A stretch of DNA of 64,000 nt from Isoetes taiwanensis (lineage: Eukaryota > Streptophyta > Lycopodiopsida > Isoetales > Isoetaceae), in contig JAJEKV010000109.1 in the NCBI GenBank assembly GCA_021234155.1, forward strand, positions 1,024,252 to 1,088,251, given 5' to 3'. Below the pieces are notes generated by a model. It saw only the letters and a program-made list of their open reading frames with translations, was not told the DNA's origin and did not search any database. This document shows, one piece after another, positions 1-11,938 of this stretch. How positions within the stretch are numbered: the stretch's first letter is position 1; every line of letters starts with the position of its first letter. The position numbers and the translations under genes were made by a program.

Positions 1-1385
1 GAACGATTTCAAAAGGAGCAAATTCTTGGAGAAGAAGGACCCAACGAGCAATGCGACCCATGGGCGGATTTGTTGATCAAATAGAGAAGTGCTTGGTGGT
101 CCACAAAGAACTTGATTTGACTGCCTAAAAGGTAATGACGGAAGCGCTGGACACGTAAAATGAGACCCAAAGCTTCACGCCCGCGGGCGTAATAGTTGCG
201 CCAAAGAGAATTGAGTTTTCTACCGGCATAGCGATTTGGTTTATCAAGCAGCGATCATATTCTTGAGAAAGAACAGCCCAATAGCAAACGCCGACATCGA
301 CATGAACGTGAAAGGGCTTGTCCCATTGAGGAGGAACAAGTACCGTGCTCGAGTAAGCAAAAGCTTCACCGTTGAAAGCAAATTACCGGGAATTCCAAGC
401 CCGTGGATTCACCACCCGTGAGTTTATGAATGGATCCGCAATGGCCGCCACCCGTATGAAGGTGGAGTAATAATTGACCTTTCCTAGGAAAGAGCGTGTC
501 TCTTTGATATTGGCCGGTGCTTGAGCTTTTAGCACACAACCGATTTTGGCAGATCGCTGGTGATGCCCGCTTTGGTCGACAACATGGCCTAACAATGTAA
601 CACCGTATGACGCAAAAAGGTGCATTTCTCGTGATTGAGACTAATGCCGACTCATCACATTTCGAAAAGACGAGTTCCAATTTATCCAAATGGTCAGCCA
701 TGGAACTCAGAGGGCGTAGAAGTCATCTTGAAAAATTTGCAAGAAGGGATTTTCCTTCATGAAATCATGAAAAACGGAGAGCATGATGCGCTGAAATGTT
801 GAAGGAGAGTTGGATAATCCAAAAGGAACCACCTTGTAGGCAAAAAGTGCCCTTCACGGGGTGGTGAAAGTGGTCTTGAGTTGATCAGATTCTTTGATGG
901 AGATCCGATTGTAGCCGAGAAACCATCCATAAAGGAGTACATCTCATGTCCAAACCACTTCTTCCAAACTTGGTCCGTGAAGGGAAGTGGAAAATGATCA
1001 CGCCCGTGGCCTCGATTGAGTTTCCGATAGTCTACACGCACGCCGGATCTTACCATTGTGCTTAAGGGCAATGACGATAGGGCTCACCCATTCGTAATGT
1101 TTGACCTCATAGATCAAACCCGCAGAAGGAGTTTGTCAATTTCCGCCTTGACGCGATCACGGTAATTAGGGTTGAGCTCAGATCGCGCGCTACAATAATC
1201 GGGTCGTCGCATCGATTTGGTAGGAATGGTGAGTTCCCCAAGCTTTTGTTGATTCCCCGCAGATCTTTGTAACCCGTGCGAAAATGTGTTTGAATTTTTT
1301 GAATAAATGGGACGGCCCTGCTACGATAAGGAGCCGGAAGGTTTGGCAAAGAATACGGAAAGTTGATTGTTGCCAACATCCACAA
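1..1385 (-). pseudogene. Reverse transcriptase and start of RNase H of gypsy copy 1
   Basis: RT is recognisable in pieces across several frames: VDYRKLN and DHFPLPF near 1020-1060, the first catalytic Asp in YSFMDGF near 920-945, and FQDD (in place of the usual F/Y-x-DD) near 730. After it come SMADHLDKLEL (about 700-670) and the RNase H lead-in ETRSFLGKVNYYSTFI near 515-465. RNase H continues toward base 1, where the text matches the right-hand copy near 60767. Frame changes every 100-300 bases make this non-functional. Confidence 0.75.
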
Positions 1386-1919
1386 TTTCGACTTCGAGTC
1401 TGAATATGGGGTATGACTTCAGTATCCCGGACAATGTGTGCGTGAGGTTGAGCATAACCGGATGCGGGGCACTTTATGCGTGGTAAAAAAGAGAGGTTGC
1501 TCAAAGTCATCTAGCAAAGGTTTGCTTCATGACGGCGTGTACATCAGCCAGGAGTTGCCGGAGTGTCCGTGATCCGAAAAGTGATCAACGCGCTGGATTC
1601 GATTGCAAGGAGCCGTAGGGGTCAAGCAAGGCAGCCACCGGCCGGTCCCGATCAAGAGTCATTTCTCCCCAAGGATCAGATATTTGGTAGGATGACAGAG
1701 GCGCACGCCAGGGGTAGCCTGAACTTGATAAATATTCCGAGCGCCTTCGTAATCGTCTTCGAGAGAGAGGGTTCCGCATTGTCAACGGAAATGATCCGCC
1801 TGCTTGCAAGTCCATTGTGGCATTGAGATGACCATCTCAGGATGACTAACCGTCCGTGGCCCAAGAATGGATACTCTTTGCCCGGCGGAGAAAGGGTCTT
1901 CCCACCAAAGATTTCATAG

Positions 1920-2635
1920 TCACCGGATCTTCACCCAAATTTTCCAAACTCCAAATTCCATGGGAAAGCGGAGATCACCAATGTTGATGTGTAGAATAGG
2001 TGTGACGCCTTGAGGTCTCGTGATATGGCCATTAGCCAATTTGATGTCATATGGGGCACGAAAGAGTTGTGTGATGCCCATTTGTTTGCGGAGTTTGTCC
2101 GTGATGAGATTGACTGCACTACCTCCATCGATTTGAACATGGTTGACTTGCTGATTTCCCACCGTTGCATGGACCGTGGGTGTAGAGGTAGCCACAGCCC
2201 CAACTAAAACAGTTGGGAGTGGTAACTGGTCCTTGAGAGCAGGACAGAGTTTTAAAATGGTTGCCAAGCTTAAAGGAATTTTGATCTTGGCAAGCTCCTC
2301 TTGAGTTCGAGAGGTACATGAGAAAAAGGATCCGCTGGTTCCACTGGTGCGGGAGTGCGTGGCAGGGAAGCAGCAACTTCTTTGAGTAAGTCAACCTCGG
2401 CTGCAATATTGGGATATGTCTGAGAGCGTGGAGGTTGAGATGTTGAAGGTGGATCGTGTCTTTGTTGAGCTCGAGTGGTGGCATGAACATTTGCCAATGT
2501 GCGGCCTTCAGCTGCTTGCATGAGATTCAAAATGCTTTGGCGAACTTTGGGCATGACATTTGGCATGAGCTTTTCTAAGTCAGTGCAAAGTGAACCTTTT
2601 TTTTCGCCCTCATGAGGAAGGGGTGTCAACCGCAA
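1920..2635 (-). pseudogene. Gag-pol linker and aspartic protease of gypsy copy 1
   Basis: Two overlapping frames cover the stretch between gag and RT. The first (2635-2270) is a proline- and glutamate-rich linker. The second (2267-1920) is a retropepsin-type aspartic protease, which cuts the polyprotein. Its active-site motif reads DGGSA (D47 of the frame starting at 2267), flanked by the usual VQI before and VNLI after. The catalytic Asp is kept here; the right-hand copy has Gly at the same position. The change of frame near 2270 shows at least one indel. Confidence 0.7.
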
Positions 2636-2719
2636 AGGCGGGTTTGCGTGTCCTTCCGAATAATAGTCAAGGGACGTGATGCCTTGGTCCGGGCGTGAAA
2701 CTAGACCAACCCAATTTGA

Positions 2720-3958
2720 CTACCGACGGAGGATTAAGTGCCCGAAAAATTTCCTCTTGGGCTTGTTGATCCAAATGAGGTTGATTTGCCGGAGCTGGTT
2801 GATAGCGTGATTGCCGAGGCGCCTTGGGGCTTCTTTGAGAACTCGTCGGGCCTTGTTTGCCATTAGCAAGCCGAGTTGGTAAGCCGTGAGGCGGACCGAT
2901 GTGGTCCGATTTGGTGCCGTAGCCGGACTCAAACTTGTGGAAGTTGAGGGCACGCCGTGGTGGTATGACCCCATTCTTGACAAAGGATAGCACCGAGCTT
3001 TAGAAGGATCAAAAGGAGGACGCTGGTTGGATCCCCGTGGTTGGTCCCGCTGTCGATAGAGTTGCGCGGGCTGCACCAAGAGGTGGTCACGCCGATAGTG
3101 CGTTTGGGACCGAGGTGTGGTTTGTACTTGATAAACCATTTTGTTGCGAACGGTGTGGGATGAGTGCGCAGTGCACTCTTCCGTGGCATGATTGCACATG
3201 TTGCATCGCTTGCAATGAGGCGGGCCATTGGTGGAGTTGCACTCATTGGCCAAATGGCCTTGATATTTGCAAATATGGCACCGCATTTGACCGCTACCGT
3301 GGATTAGCGTGTTGAGGCTGAACAAACCGCTTGTGGAACCATGACGGGGTGGAATGAACGGGAGCTCTTGAAGAGCCACGCCTCGGGAGGAAACATTGAC
3401 GAGTGATTGACAAAATCGATAGCTTTGCTCCAAAGTTTTGGACGCAGTATTCATCATGAGTCGAATAGCGGGAGGAAGTCCTTGGAGAAACCGCACCAAA
3501 AATCTGCTCGTGTAGGGTACTCCTTGAGCTTCTTGGCGTAATGTGAAGTCGATCCATAAAAATCCCTGCAGACTCGCGGGCTCTTGTTGAAGTTCATTGA
3601 GTTGCTTGAGATGAAGTTGATCATCATCCGTGGTCCCGTAATGAGACAGAAAAGCAGTGCGCATTTCGGACCAGTCTTGTTTCCAATGGCTTTTGTTGGA
3701 CATGAGCCATTGATGAGGAGAGCCCCGCAGTGTGGTGGAAAAGATGTGAAATTTCAGTTGAGGTTGCGCGTGCCCATTTAGGACAGCTAGAGCCTCAAAT
3801 TCTTCCATGTGGGCCTGAGCACTTTGGTCTAACGGTTTGCCTTTCGTGTTGCCAAAGGTGGGATAAGTCAGTTTCAGAGTCTGAAAGGTAGATGTGAAAG
3901 TGCTGGGCTGGACAGGAACAGGATAGTGAGGATATTGAGGTTGAGGTGGATTTGGCAT
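2720..3958 (-). CDS. Gag polyprotein of gypsy copy 1
   Basis: An open frame of 412 residues beginning MPNPPQPQYP. Residues 30-180 match the retrotransposon gag (capsid) pattern, with the W...W..F core around 84-103. Two CX2CX4HX4C zinc knuckles follow at residues 227-240 (C227, C230, H235, C240) and 249-262 (C249, C252, H257, C262), the nucleic-acid-binding part that packages element RNA into cytoplasmic particles. The ORF starts about 530 bases after the PBS, a normal leader length. After the knuckles the frame drifts into a proline- and arginine-rich tail and overlaps alternative frames, so the C-terminus is probably frameshifted relative to an active element. Pol is broken, so no active element is expected. 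Confidence 0.8.
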   Translation of the reverse strand: MPNPPQPQYPHYPVPVQPSTFTSTFQTLKLTYPTFGNTKGKPLDQSAQAHMEEFEALAVLNGHAQPQLKFHIFSTTLRGSPHQWLMSNKSHWKQDWSEMRTAFLSHYGTTDDDQLHLKQLNELQQEPASLQGFLWIDFTLRQEAQGVPYTSRFLVRFLQGLPPAIRLMMNTASKTLEQSYRFCQSLVNVSSRGVALQELPFIPPRHGSTSGLFSLNTLIHGSGQMRCHICKYQGHLANECNSTNGPPHCKRCNMCNHATEECTAHSSHTVRNKMVYQVQTTPRSQTHYRRDHLLVQPAQLYRQRDQPRGSNQRPPFDPSKARCYPLSRMGSYHHGVPSTSTSLSPATAPNRTTSVRLTAYQLGLLMANKARRVLKEAPRRLGNHAINQLRQINLIWINKPKRKFFGHLILRR

Positions 3959-4491
3959 TATTACTGACCCCCCTCGGCGAAGGGGTGATCAAGGCGTGAG
4001 AAACCAAGTAGCCTTCTGAGCATTGGTTTTGAGATCTGTAAGGTTGTAAACAGGAAGAGCAAGGGAAGCGTGGAAAAAAATATATTCCCGGCAAAGGGAG
4101 ACATGTGGATAAGCCGGTGCCCACCCGGGGAGAGATGATGGTTCTGGCGAAGTGGCGTATGGCCCAAGAATGATGGATGTAGGCATGTTTCGGGGTATGA
4201 AAGTACGGTTGAGAAGGTTGAGCCAGATAAGGCTCGATAATGATGAGGGACTGAGGTTGTGAGCAATGTTTGTACGCTTGGGGCGGGAACTGGGACGCCG
4301 AGATCGACACGAGGGGTGGGTGGCGGATCGAGCCTAGGCCAAGATGGCCTCCTCTCTATGTCATAAGCGAATCCATACATGTCGCGACAGTTTTCGACCG
4401 ATGGCGCCTCAAGCGATGATGCGAAAAAGAAAGGAGTTCTTCCGCGTGAAATTTTAGACAGATGGCGGCAGAAGAAAGTAGGAGAAAATCG

Positions 4492-4509
4492 CACCCGGCA
4501 ATGGCGACA
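4492..4509 (-). promoter_or_regulatory. Primer-binding site (tRNA-Asp-like)
   Basis: The minus strand reads TGTCGCCATTGCCGGGTG just after the LTR. The Athila/Tat site complementary to the tRNA-Asp 3' end is close to TGGCGCCGTTGCCGGGG, so this is the same site with a few substitutions. It sets the direction of the element and supports the LTR boundary. Confidence 0.7.
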
Positions 4510-4515
4510 AAGGTT

Positions 4516-5208
4516 TGGGGTCCGGGTTCGAACTCCTGGAAGACAGCCCTCCGTGAGGACCCGTGGATCTAACAGAGAGTCCGGGGACTATGTCACGCGG
4601 ATTTGGTCAAGGAGAAGAAAAAGAAGAGAATGTAACAAATGAAAGAAAGATGATAAGCTTCCTGATATCAATGATGAAAATACATGAGCTCTAATAGAGA
4701 GAGAAACCCGAAAGGAGACAAGACTCAAAACTCATCTAAAAACTTATGAGCTAACTCTACTCATATATATAGTACAATGGCCTTGGGCCCAATATAGACA
4801 CTGACGGTGATCTCCGGTGCCGACTCACGGAAGGAGGCCTGATTCTGGTGAATGTTGGCGGTGCCTCTTGAAGTGCCTAGAATCACGCCGGGCACGACGG
4901 CCGGTGATGGGCCGTCACTTGTTCGAAGCGGGCCTCTTGTTGACCGCCAAAGGCTTTGGCTGCGTGGCACAGCAGTCTTGTGGAGGCTTGGATGTCGACC
5001 GTGGTTGGCCGAGGATCTTTGAGCTTGACCTGTGCGGCGTGTATGCATGAATAGTCCTGTACCGGGGGGCCGGGGACTAACATAAGACATGTTCCTCGTG
5101 CAAGTGCTAACTTGAAAGAAAAACTTCACATCACAGAAAATATTTGCTTGCTCACCAAGCAATCTCCGGCTTGAAGGCCTAGCGACCACCGCGGTGGCGA
5201 CCACCACA
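4516..5208 (-). repeat. 5' LTR of gypsy copy 1
   Basis: On the minus strand the segment begins TGTGGTGG at 5208 and ends CCCCA at 4516, followed six bases later by the primer-binding site. It holds a strong TATA box near the middle and no long meaningful ORF, as expected for U3-R-U5. Boundaries are inferred from the TG...CA ends and the PBS; the partner LTR lies outside the window, so they cannot be proven by comparison. Confidence 0.65.
4763..4772 (-). promoter_or_regulatory. TATA box of the gypsy LTR
   Basis: The minus strand reads CTATATATAT here, roughly 250 bases before the end of the LTR, where a U3 promoter TATA box is expected. Transcription would start about 30 bases further left and run into gag. 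Confidence 0.55.
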
Positions 5209-6870
5209 TTCGAATGGATATTCTATCTTACACGGTGAGCCTTCATACCTTATTGAATAGGCATTAGTTCTTTGTATTGGATTAAAAAAATCTTTGGATA
5301 TTAATGCTAAATGAAAGCGACAAACACTACGTCACATAATCTCATCTACATTTGTTTATAATTGGAGGCGGATGCCAACTTAATTCTCGACTTTATACTA
5401 GCATGCGATTAGAAAAGGGACTAAAGCCTTTGATTGATCTCTCAAATAGTCTAATTATCTTGCAAGATATAGTAGAGCTCTTTCAATTTGACATTGACGC
5501 AACATGGAAACTGCTGCACCCAGTTAGGTACCAGCCTATTCAGCGTTACATCTACTCTAAGCTGTTGTCAGATAAGTCTACTACCATTAATATCAGTCTT
5601 CAAGTATCCAAGTAGATAGATATGCCAAGTATCCAAATCCCGTTTGTTTGCCATTACGTCTTATTACTTCTACAAAACATCGTCTTTTTTTAAGTCTTGC
5701 TAGACCAGTTACATATGGATAATAAGCTACATGTACCTGGCTTAAGTTGCAACTTCACGTTCCAGAGTGATCACCCTTGTCTGCTCCAACAACCTAATCC
5801 AGCCTCGTTGTCGCCCAAAATTTGGGCCAAGATTTTTCATGTCGACCCTACGATTTCATGAGCATGGTTTGGGAGTCACTCTTGTCTGGTCAAGCAGGAG
5901 AAACAAAATCGAACACATAATATTATTAAATAAAGTCTGCTACACACACATTGTGAAACCTATCGGTCTGCTCAAAAACATACCAATGCATAAGGGGGCT
6001 GGTTTTGATTTGGATTTTTCAAAATTTCTCACCCACATCTTTGAATGAAGGCTTTTGCTTGTGCCCATTCAACCAAATAGTTCTGTCTTGTGGCTGGAAT
6101 TACGTGACAATCGACACGCAAATCACGATTCAAAATCGCCGTTCATAAGTTAAAAATGTATTGAGGACCGAGGATTGAAAAAATAACGATACGTTGATTG
6201 ATTTCTTTGGTAAAATGGATTTTTTAATGGTTGCAGAATTTACACTGCCAAGGCATCGGCGGGGTGGATTTTCCAGCCCAGAGGGGCCCATGATAGCCAA
6301 ATCCGGCCCGTTCACTGCATAGCGGTCCGATTTTCGAGCACATTCCGGCTTCGCCTTTTCCGTCCGACAACGTAATGCATAGGTCCCGCCATCGCGAGCC
6401 TCACCTTCGCCCTTGCTCCCCCTTTGCCACCACCCCCAGTAGAAGAATGAAACTACTTTTCGTCCAATTTGAGCGAGGGTTCCCAAAACTTCGCATTTTG
6501 CCGCAGTAATCCATCCCAATCTCCACTTCCAATTTCCCTAAGCTGGTCCATACAATTTTGAAGAGGAAACCGGTATGTGGGTTGAATCAATTATCCCTCC
6601 GATCAAATTCAAACTCTCAATTTTTTGTGGGTTGATGGGGTTGCCACAAAACTCAATCCTAAGACAAAGAATCCAATTTGGCGGGTTCCCAACAAAAAAG
6701 TGGCAAGCGGGCTTCAGCGCAAAGTGAAGCTTGCACAAAACTCCATAGCAGCGTTAAAACCCACAAGGGTTTGCGTTACGGACCGTTAGTGGCCAGGAGG
6801 TAAAATTCTACCCACAATCCTTGGCTCATAATACGTTCATTACCCGCAATATTACGGCCCGGGCTCGAAG
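5209..6870. other. Unassigned non-coding DNA
   Basis: No recognisable domain on either strand. Small open frames exist (plus 5352-5615 and 5767-6048; minus 6130-6519), but none shows a known motif or splice context. The stretch 6240-6540 is noticeably more GC-rich than its flanks. I make no functional call. Confidence 0.4.
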
Positions 6871-6980
6871 CAACCTCCGGCTCCGGAAGGCATAGCCCTA
6901 AATGTTACACGGGTCCCATCCTTTCGGGGAGAACAACCTCGGCTCCGAAGGCATAGCCCTAAATGTTACACGGGTCCCAT
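6871..6980 (+). repeat. Two-copy direct repeat, about 48 bp
   Basis: A unit starting CAACCTC and ending GGGTCCCAT occurs at 6871-6919 and again at 6934-6980, with small differences (CCGG versus CGG). A local tandem duplication; no gene is involved. Confidence 0.75.
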
Positions 6981-7779
6981 GTGTTCTGCTAAAACCCTAA
7001 AATAATGGGAGGACAAAAATAAGCGGCCTCCACCACGGGTTTGCCCCCAAAATCAGCGGTGACAAAGGGTGCACTCTAGAAATACTATTTAGTACACCTA
7101 AATGAATATGGCCACCAAATCATATGAAAACCTTAGAGAAAACAGTACAAAAACAGAAAGAAAAACCCCCTGTTATAATGCTACATATTCCTGCGATGCA
7201 TTCTGTTGCAGCACTTGCTGAAGAGTTTGCAGACGTGCAACTACAACATGAGTCCACTAACTCCAGCTCCACTACATTGTCTAGCTCCTCCTGGGGAATC
7301 CATCTCTACGATGATCTATAACCGAGGCAAGGAATATCAATAATTCTCACAACTTGACCATCTCAAACATTGCCCATGACCAAACCTCAGCTCCGGTACC
7401 AATTGGGACGGTCGGACGGTCCTAGATAGTTAGCCCCATGGTACTTGGGTATCCCATCATACTTGACCATTGGTATCCATGAAATGCTTATCTTAATGCA
7501 TGCTTTGTTGATCAATGGAATTACAATGCAACCATGCCCAAAAAATATGGTAAAGAATCTCATATTTATTCTTTGAGAAAAATAAAATTATATGCAATAT
7601 AGGCCCAAGGGCTACACTCAAGTGATATGTATAGCATAGATAATGTATATAATATCCAAGAAATATCAAACTAGCAAATTCTAAATATCAACACGTGTTT
7701 ATTCATCCCATCTCTCAGCTGCCTAGCTACATTGGGTTTCTCCTTCAACTTTGCTTACACCGTGAATAAAAGGGGTTAT

Positions 7780-8340
7780 CCCAGGGTGCGAAAAAATTTT
7801 CTAGCCTTGTAGGATTTTCGCCTTTTCCAAAGAGGCATATTCACCCCTTATTCCTTAATCTACACCGTACGAAAAGTTCCTCGTTTGTGGGGTATGCAAG
7901 TACAAAATTTGCTATACTGTATAACAAGATTTGCAAAATACTATAAGATTTCAAGCAAAATACTATATGGTGTTGATTTTGTACGTGCAAAATATAGTTA
8001 TAAGGGCTCTCGCTGCCCTACGTCACCCCCCGTGTGAATATGCACCCAAACCAAAGGGGGTTTAAGGGGGATTTTAATTTAAATGTGTGAAATGCAATGG
8101 TTTTTGTTAATAATATTAGTTGTGTTTTAATGGTTTGTATTAACTAAAAAAAAATTTGGCCCCTTCGGGGCCTTAAGGATGGTGTAGGGGTGTAGATATA
8201 GACATTACCTAATACTCTAACGATGAATTGTATATCATAGCCTCACAAATCTAACAAACTAGAGGTGCTCAAATTATGGAAATGAAAACATTGCATAGAA
8301 TTAGACATATAATATTATACTAATACCAATATTAATACAT
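7780..8340 (+). repeat. Foldback repeat copy F1
   Basis: Contains the shared centre (about 7838-8030) and the right arm (8030-8340) of the family seen complete at 15140-15990. Diagnostic pieces are GTGAATATGCACCCAAACC, the hairpin GGCCCCTTCGGGGCC at 8159-8173, and the end ACCAATATTAATAC near 8327-8340. No coding potential. Confidence 0.75.
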
Positions 8341-8344
8341 GAGA

Positions 8345-10435
8345 AAATTTGGATATCAGCGGTTTGTCCAAAAGATACTTCACTTTTCGAGGGTTGAAGT
8401 TATCCTTTCACGAATAGTGTTTCATTAGCCATTTGTAAGACAACGCTCATGAAGCTTCCAGTTTGATAAGGGAATTAGCAACATGTGATAAATAACATTT
8501 ATTCCAAAACCTAATTGAAATGGATTTCCATGCTGCACATGTCAGCAATGAATGGCTTTGTGCCATTTATAACGTTTGTGCTCCCCAAATGGCACAAAAG
8601 TGACGTTTATACGCGGTAAAAAGGCGGAGGATAAATGTCACTTTTGTGCCATTGAACACCAAGCCTAGTAAAGGACCCATTAAAGGCGTGACTGCGCTAC
8701 GGTGATTAAGCCACGGCATTATTGGAGGACTACTTCTTCCCATTCTAGGCGCCTTACCGGATGCATTACTAATACTCGGTAAGAATACTTCTTTAGGGCA
8801 TCTGAGCGACAAGCGCCAGTGTGCGATCTTGAACAATAGGAACTACTATTAGCAATGTGTGTTCTTACGTGATCCTAGAAATATCGATATTTGAATGGCA
8901 TGGCATGGCATGGCATGCGATATCTGGGATAGCGGCCAGTTCCACGGGCGAAGTTACTGGTGGGAATGGGTCTACTTCTTTGGATCAAGCTGTTATGTTG
9001 CTTACTCTTCTCACGGGGTAGCTCTCGCTTGTTGGCGTTGTGACCTTCAAGATGGCAAAGCAAAAAGGATTGCACATTGACAAGGAAATTTGACATTTTC
9101 GGTAAGAATTTTCTCACGAGCTAATTTTGCCGCCATTAGACACTAAGCGTAACCAACTATCCGAATGCTTGGAGTTTCGGCGAGATCCACAAACAAGAGT
9201 GGCGGCTTGGATTATGATTGTCCTTTGTTATACCCTACTTATTAATTTCGATTCCACACACATTTCATAAGAGTCAATTGGGACACATATTTGATATTAT
9301 AAAAGGCATTGCTTTGGCATTCATTGGACTCTTGGTCTCTTGCTCTTACCGGTGCTTCATCAACCTTGATTTTCATTTCTTCAAGTAGCAGCTTCTCTCT
9401 TACCTTATTCATCTTCATAGTGTTTTTGCATGAAGTCATTTGAAAATTACACTTTTCATATAGAGTCACGGATTATAGGCCTTTGTCTTTTTCAGCTATA
9501 AATCAATCGGGTTATTGGTCTTGCATTGTTGTTTGATCATCTTCTATGTCAAACATATTCTCACCTTGGATTCAAAGAAAGGAGAATATACTTTGCCAAA
9601 GAACACCTTAGGAGGACTCACATTACATGAGTTTCAAAGTATTCCCATGAAAAAATTGGGCAGGTCACGCTACTAGAAGATAGAAGAACTCTAATCTGAC
9701 CGTTTTTTCAAAGTAAGTGCTTGTTTCTTTGCACCAATGCAGCATAAGAAAACGGATCATTCTTGTTGTCTCAAGTCTAAACTTCTCATGCATCCCTTGC
9801 TTCATCTGAGAATCTTTGAAGCCTTTGACATAGACAAAAAGCGGGACCCTTTCCAAAAGTGAGCTTTGAAATGCGCTTGTCTTTGAGTGCAGGAATATGT
9901 ACCCACACAAATATACTTGAAGAAGATGAACTCCAAGTCTTTAAAGAGACTTTGATATTTTTATAATGATGGATTGATTCAAAAGCGAAATTCATTAGCG
10001 GCATGTCAAAATGGGTGAAAACAACTGGGTTTAATCTATTAGGAAACTTGCAGATTATGCCTTATGTAGCACTATATTCAACTCATATCATGATGGATTT
10101 TTTAAAAAAGCTGCATCGGACCAAATTTTGCTATGGCTATAAGCCATCGCTCCATCGAAATTTCATGCACATGAATTACGTCTTTGAACTATTTTAAAGA
10201 TTGCGGTTGCTCTTCATAACATTGTGATGAAGAGACAAATTATCTTTTATGCCATTCATATCACGGGATACAATCTTTGTGGTGAAGAATCAAATTATAT
10301 ATCTATACCATTTAGCAATTAAATCTTTGTGGTGAAAGCGTATGTAATTAAATTACATTATGCTATAACATTATAGTTACTTTCGGGTTTCATATTATGC
10401 TTTTTTGGGGGCCCTTTAGTATAACAACCAACACA
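8345..10435. other. Interior of the candidate TIR element, unassigned
   Basis: AT-rich DNA with several short open frames (minus 8567-8836, 9242-9469, 9665-10004; plus 10003-10197) and no domain I can name. It includes a 17-bp inverted repeat at 8588-8653 and a short ATGGC tandem run at 8898-8917. The minus frames at 9665-10004 might be retroelement debris, but I cannot support a family. Confidence 0.35.
8588..8653. repeat. Perfect 17-bp inverted repeat (hairpin)
   Basis: AATGGCACAAAAGTGAC at 8588-8604 is the exact reverse complement of 8637-8653, with a 32-base loop. It could fold as a stem or mark the ends of a miniature element. Confidence 0.7.
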
Positions 10436-10439
10436 TAAC

Positions 10440-10912
10440 TACCATTAACATTAATTAACACAACCATTGGGTATTTAAATTAAAATCCCCTTAAACCCCC
10501 TTTGGTTTGGGTGCATATTCACCAGGGGTGGCGTAGGGGCGGCGAGAGCCCTTATAATTATATTTTACGCGTTACAAAATCAACACCATATAGTATTTTG
10601 CTTGAAATCTTATAGTATTTTGCAAATGTTGTTATCTGATTATAGCAAAGATTTTACTTGCATATCCCACAAGCGAGGAACTTTACGTGCGGTGTAGATT
10701 AAGGAATAAGGGGTGAATATGCCTATCCAACGGCTCTCATTGCGGAGTCACCCGTGTGAATATGCACCCAAACCAAAAGGGGTTTAAAGGGAGTGAATAT
10801 GTAACATAATAACGAGGGGGTTACTTTTATAGTTTTATGCATACTTTTTACATGGTTTTCTATGATTTGATTGTTGTATTAGTGTTGACATACTAAATAG
10901 TATTTCTAGAGT
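10440..10912 (-). repeat. Foldback repeat copy F2
   Basis: Same family as F1 in the opposite orientation: left arm 10440-10560, centre 10560-10740, a short start of the other arm (to about 10790), then the terminal segment ending TTTCTAGAGT at 10912. Most of the second arm is deleted. Confidence 0.7.
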
Positions 10913-11938
10913 CTCTTTTTTTGGGCGTTGATTTCGATTGGCTTAAACAATCAAGCCGGTTGTTCTTGCGCGAACTTACTTGCATACATATGAATCAAAC
11001 CCCATAACTTTTGCCCTCTAGATTCTTCTTCTTCTTTGGCCGGCCCATTCTTTGTCAAAGTGGATTCTTAAAGTATTGTATGATGTCATAACTTACATTG
11101 TGGTAGATAATAGTCTTTTATTCTTGTTTGGGTTAGCATAATGATTTTCTATTGTTCCTTTACTTTTGTAAGCAAAAGGTAAGCATCGATCTTTACAAAA
11201 AGCAAAGAGCAATCAATGGGACCCTAGGCGACGATTTTTTATTCTTGTTTTGGGTTTTGCTAGGGATTGTATACAAAAGGTTGAGTAGAAGCGAAAAGTT
11301 TGACTAAGATATGCAGTGAAAATTAAAGTATGAAGCATCTGGTAGGGGTTTTGCGGGAGCTTCTTTTCTTGACCTGACGGCATAAGCGGATCTCAAGAAC
11401 AAATGCCAATGATCTTGAAACAAATCTCGAAAACAAATGGCGAGATCCTGGAAATGCATCCATATGCGGCTCCACGATTACATTTTTCCTTTTTGGTTGC
11501 CCTAGAATCAACCTAAAATGGCAAGCATCGAGAACCTTTGTGGATGAAAACGGGCTGTTTGTTAGCGAGTCTAGGAAGAGCATGTCACACTAGGGTTGCG
11601 TTATCAAAAACATTTGTTCCTTGCCCTATTTCGTACCTTATACGCTTTTGGAGCGGATGTATTTCAAAATGATTATTTGCCTCAACCAGGACTCACAATC
11701 GATTACAAGCCCAAGTCATTTTTTTTGCTTTATTTCAGATTTGCTCAATGCCACCACAATAGAATAGGTTGAATAGGTTTTTTTGAAGACGACAATCGAA
11801 TAGGTTCGTTTCCCTTTGAAATGATGTCTTAGAAGCCACATATATTTCGGTGATGCCGGCATTCAGCAACCTTGCTTAGACCATTCGAAACCAGGCTACG
11901 GAACTTTCGACATAAAAGCGAGCGGGGACCAGTGAAAA
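10913..11938. other. Unassigned non-coding DNA
   Basis: AT-rich sequence with no recognisable gene, tRNA or repeat. A minus frame at 11323-11583 has no identifiable domain. Confidence 0.35.

Larger units (their letters stand above)
1..5208 (-). mobile_element. Ty3/gypsy LTR retrotransposon, copy 1 (5' part)
   Basis: Reading right to left, the order is LTR, primer-binding site, gag with two zinc knuckles, protease, reverse transcriptase and the start of RNase H; the element then leaves the window at base 1. The order PR-RT-RH is that of Ty3/gypsy. The PBS resembles the tRNA-Asp site of Athila/Tat elements, and RT phrases such as VDYRKLN and YSFMDGF fit the same lineage. Gag is open, but pol is broken by many small indels, so the copy is dead. 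It is collinear with the copy at 59435-64000 by eye (window base 1 matches about 60767), clearly the same family. Confidence 0.9.
7073..10912. mobile_element. Candidate TIR/foldback DNA element (3.8 kb)
   Basis: The ends are inverted copies of each other. The first 22 bases, beginning ACTCTAGAAATAC at 7073, are the exact reverse complement of 10891-10912. Similarity then continues with small gaps for about 105 bases, as far as ACATATTC at about 7180 and its counterpart near 10800. Inside, the repeat at 7780-8340 and that at 10440-10800 are also inverted with respect to each other. I see no transposase and no clear target-site duplication, so this is a non-autonomous element or a rearranged composite. 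A related single end occurs at about 13550-13675. Confidence 0.5.

Noticed and set aside
4517-4540. tRNA-like B box GGTTCGAACTCC
   Set aside because: It lies at the edge of the gypsy LTR beside the PBS. No acceptor stem or anticodon arm can be folded around it.
4761-5207. 148-residue minus frame inside the LTR
   Set aside because: It spans the U3 region and TATA box of the LTR and has no domain; chance ORF.
9665-10004. Possible copia integrase piece on the minus strand
   Set aside because: VHIPALKDKR is too short and no catalytic motif or neighbouring domain supports it.
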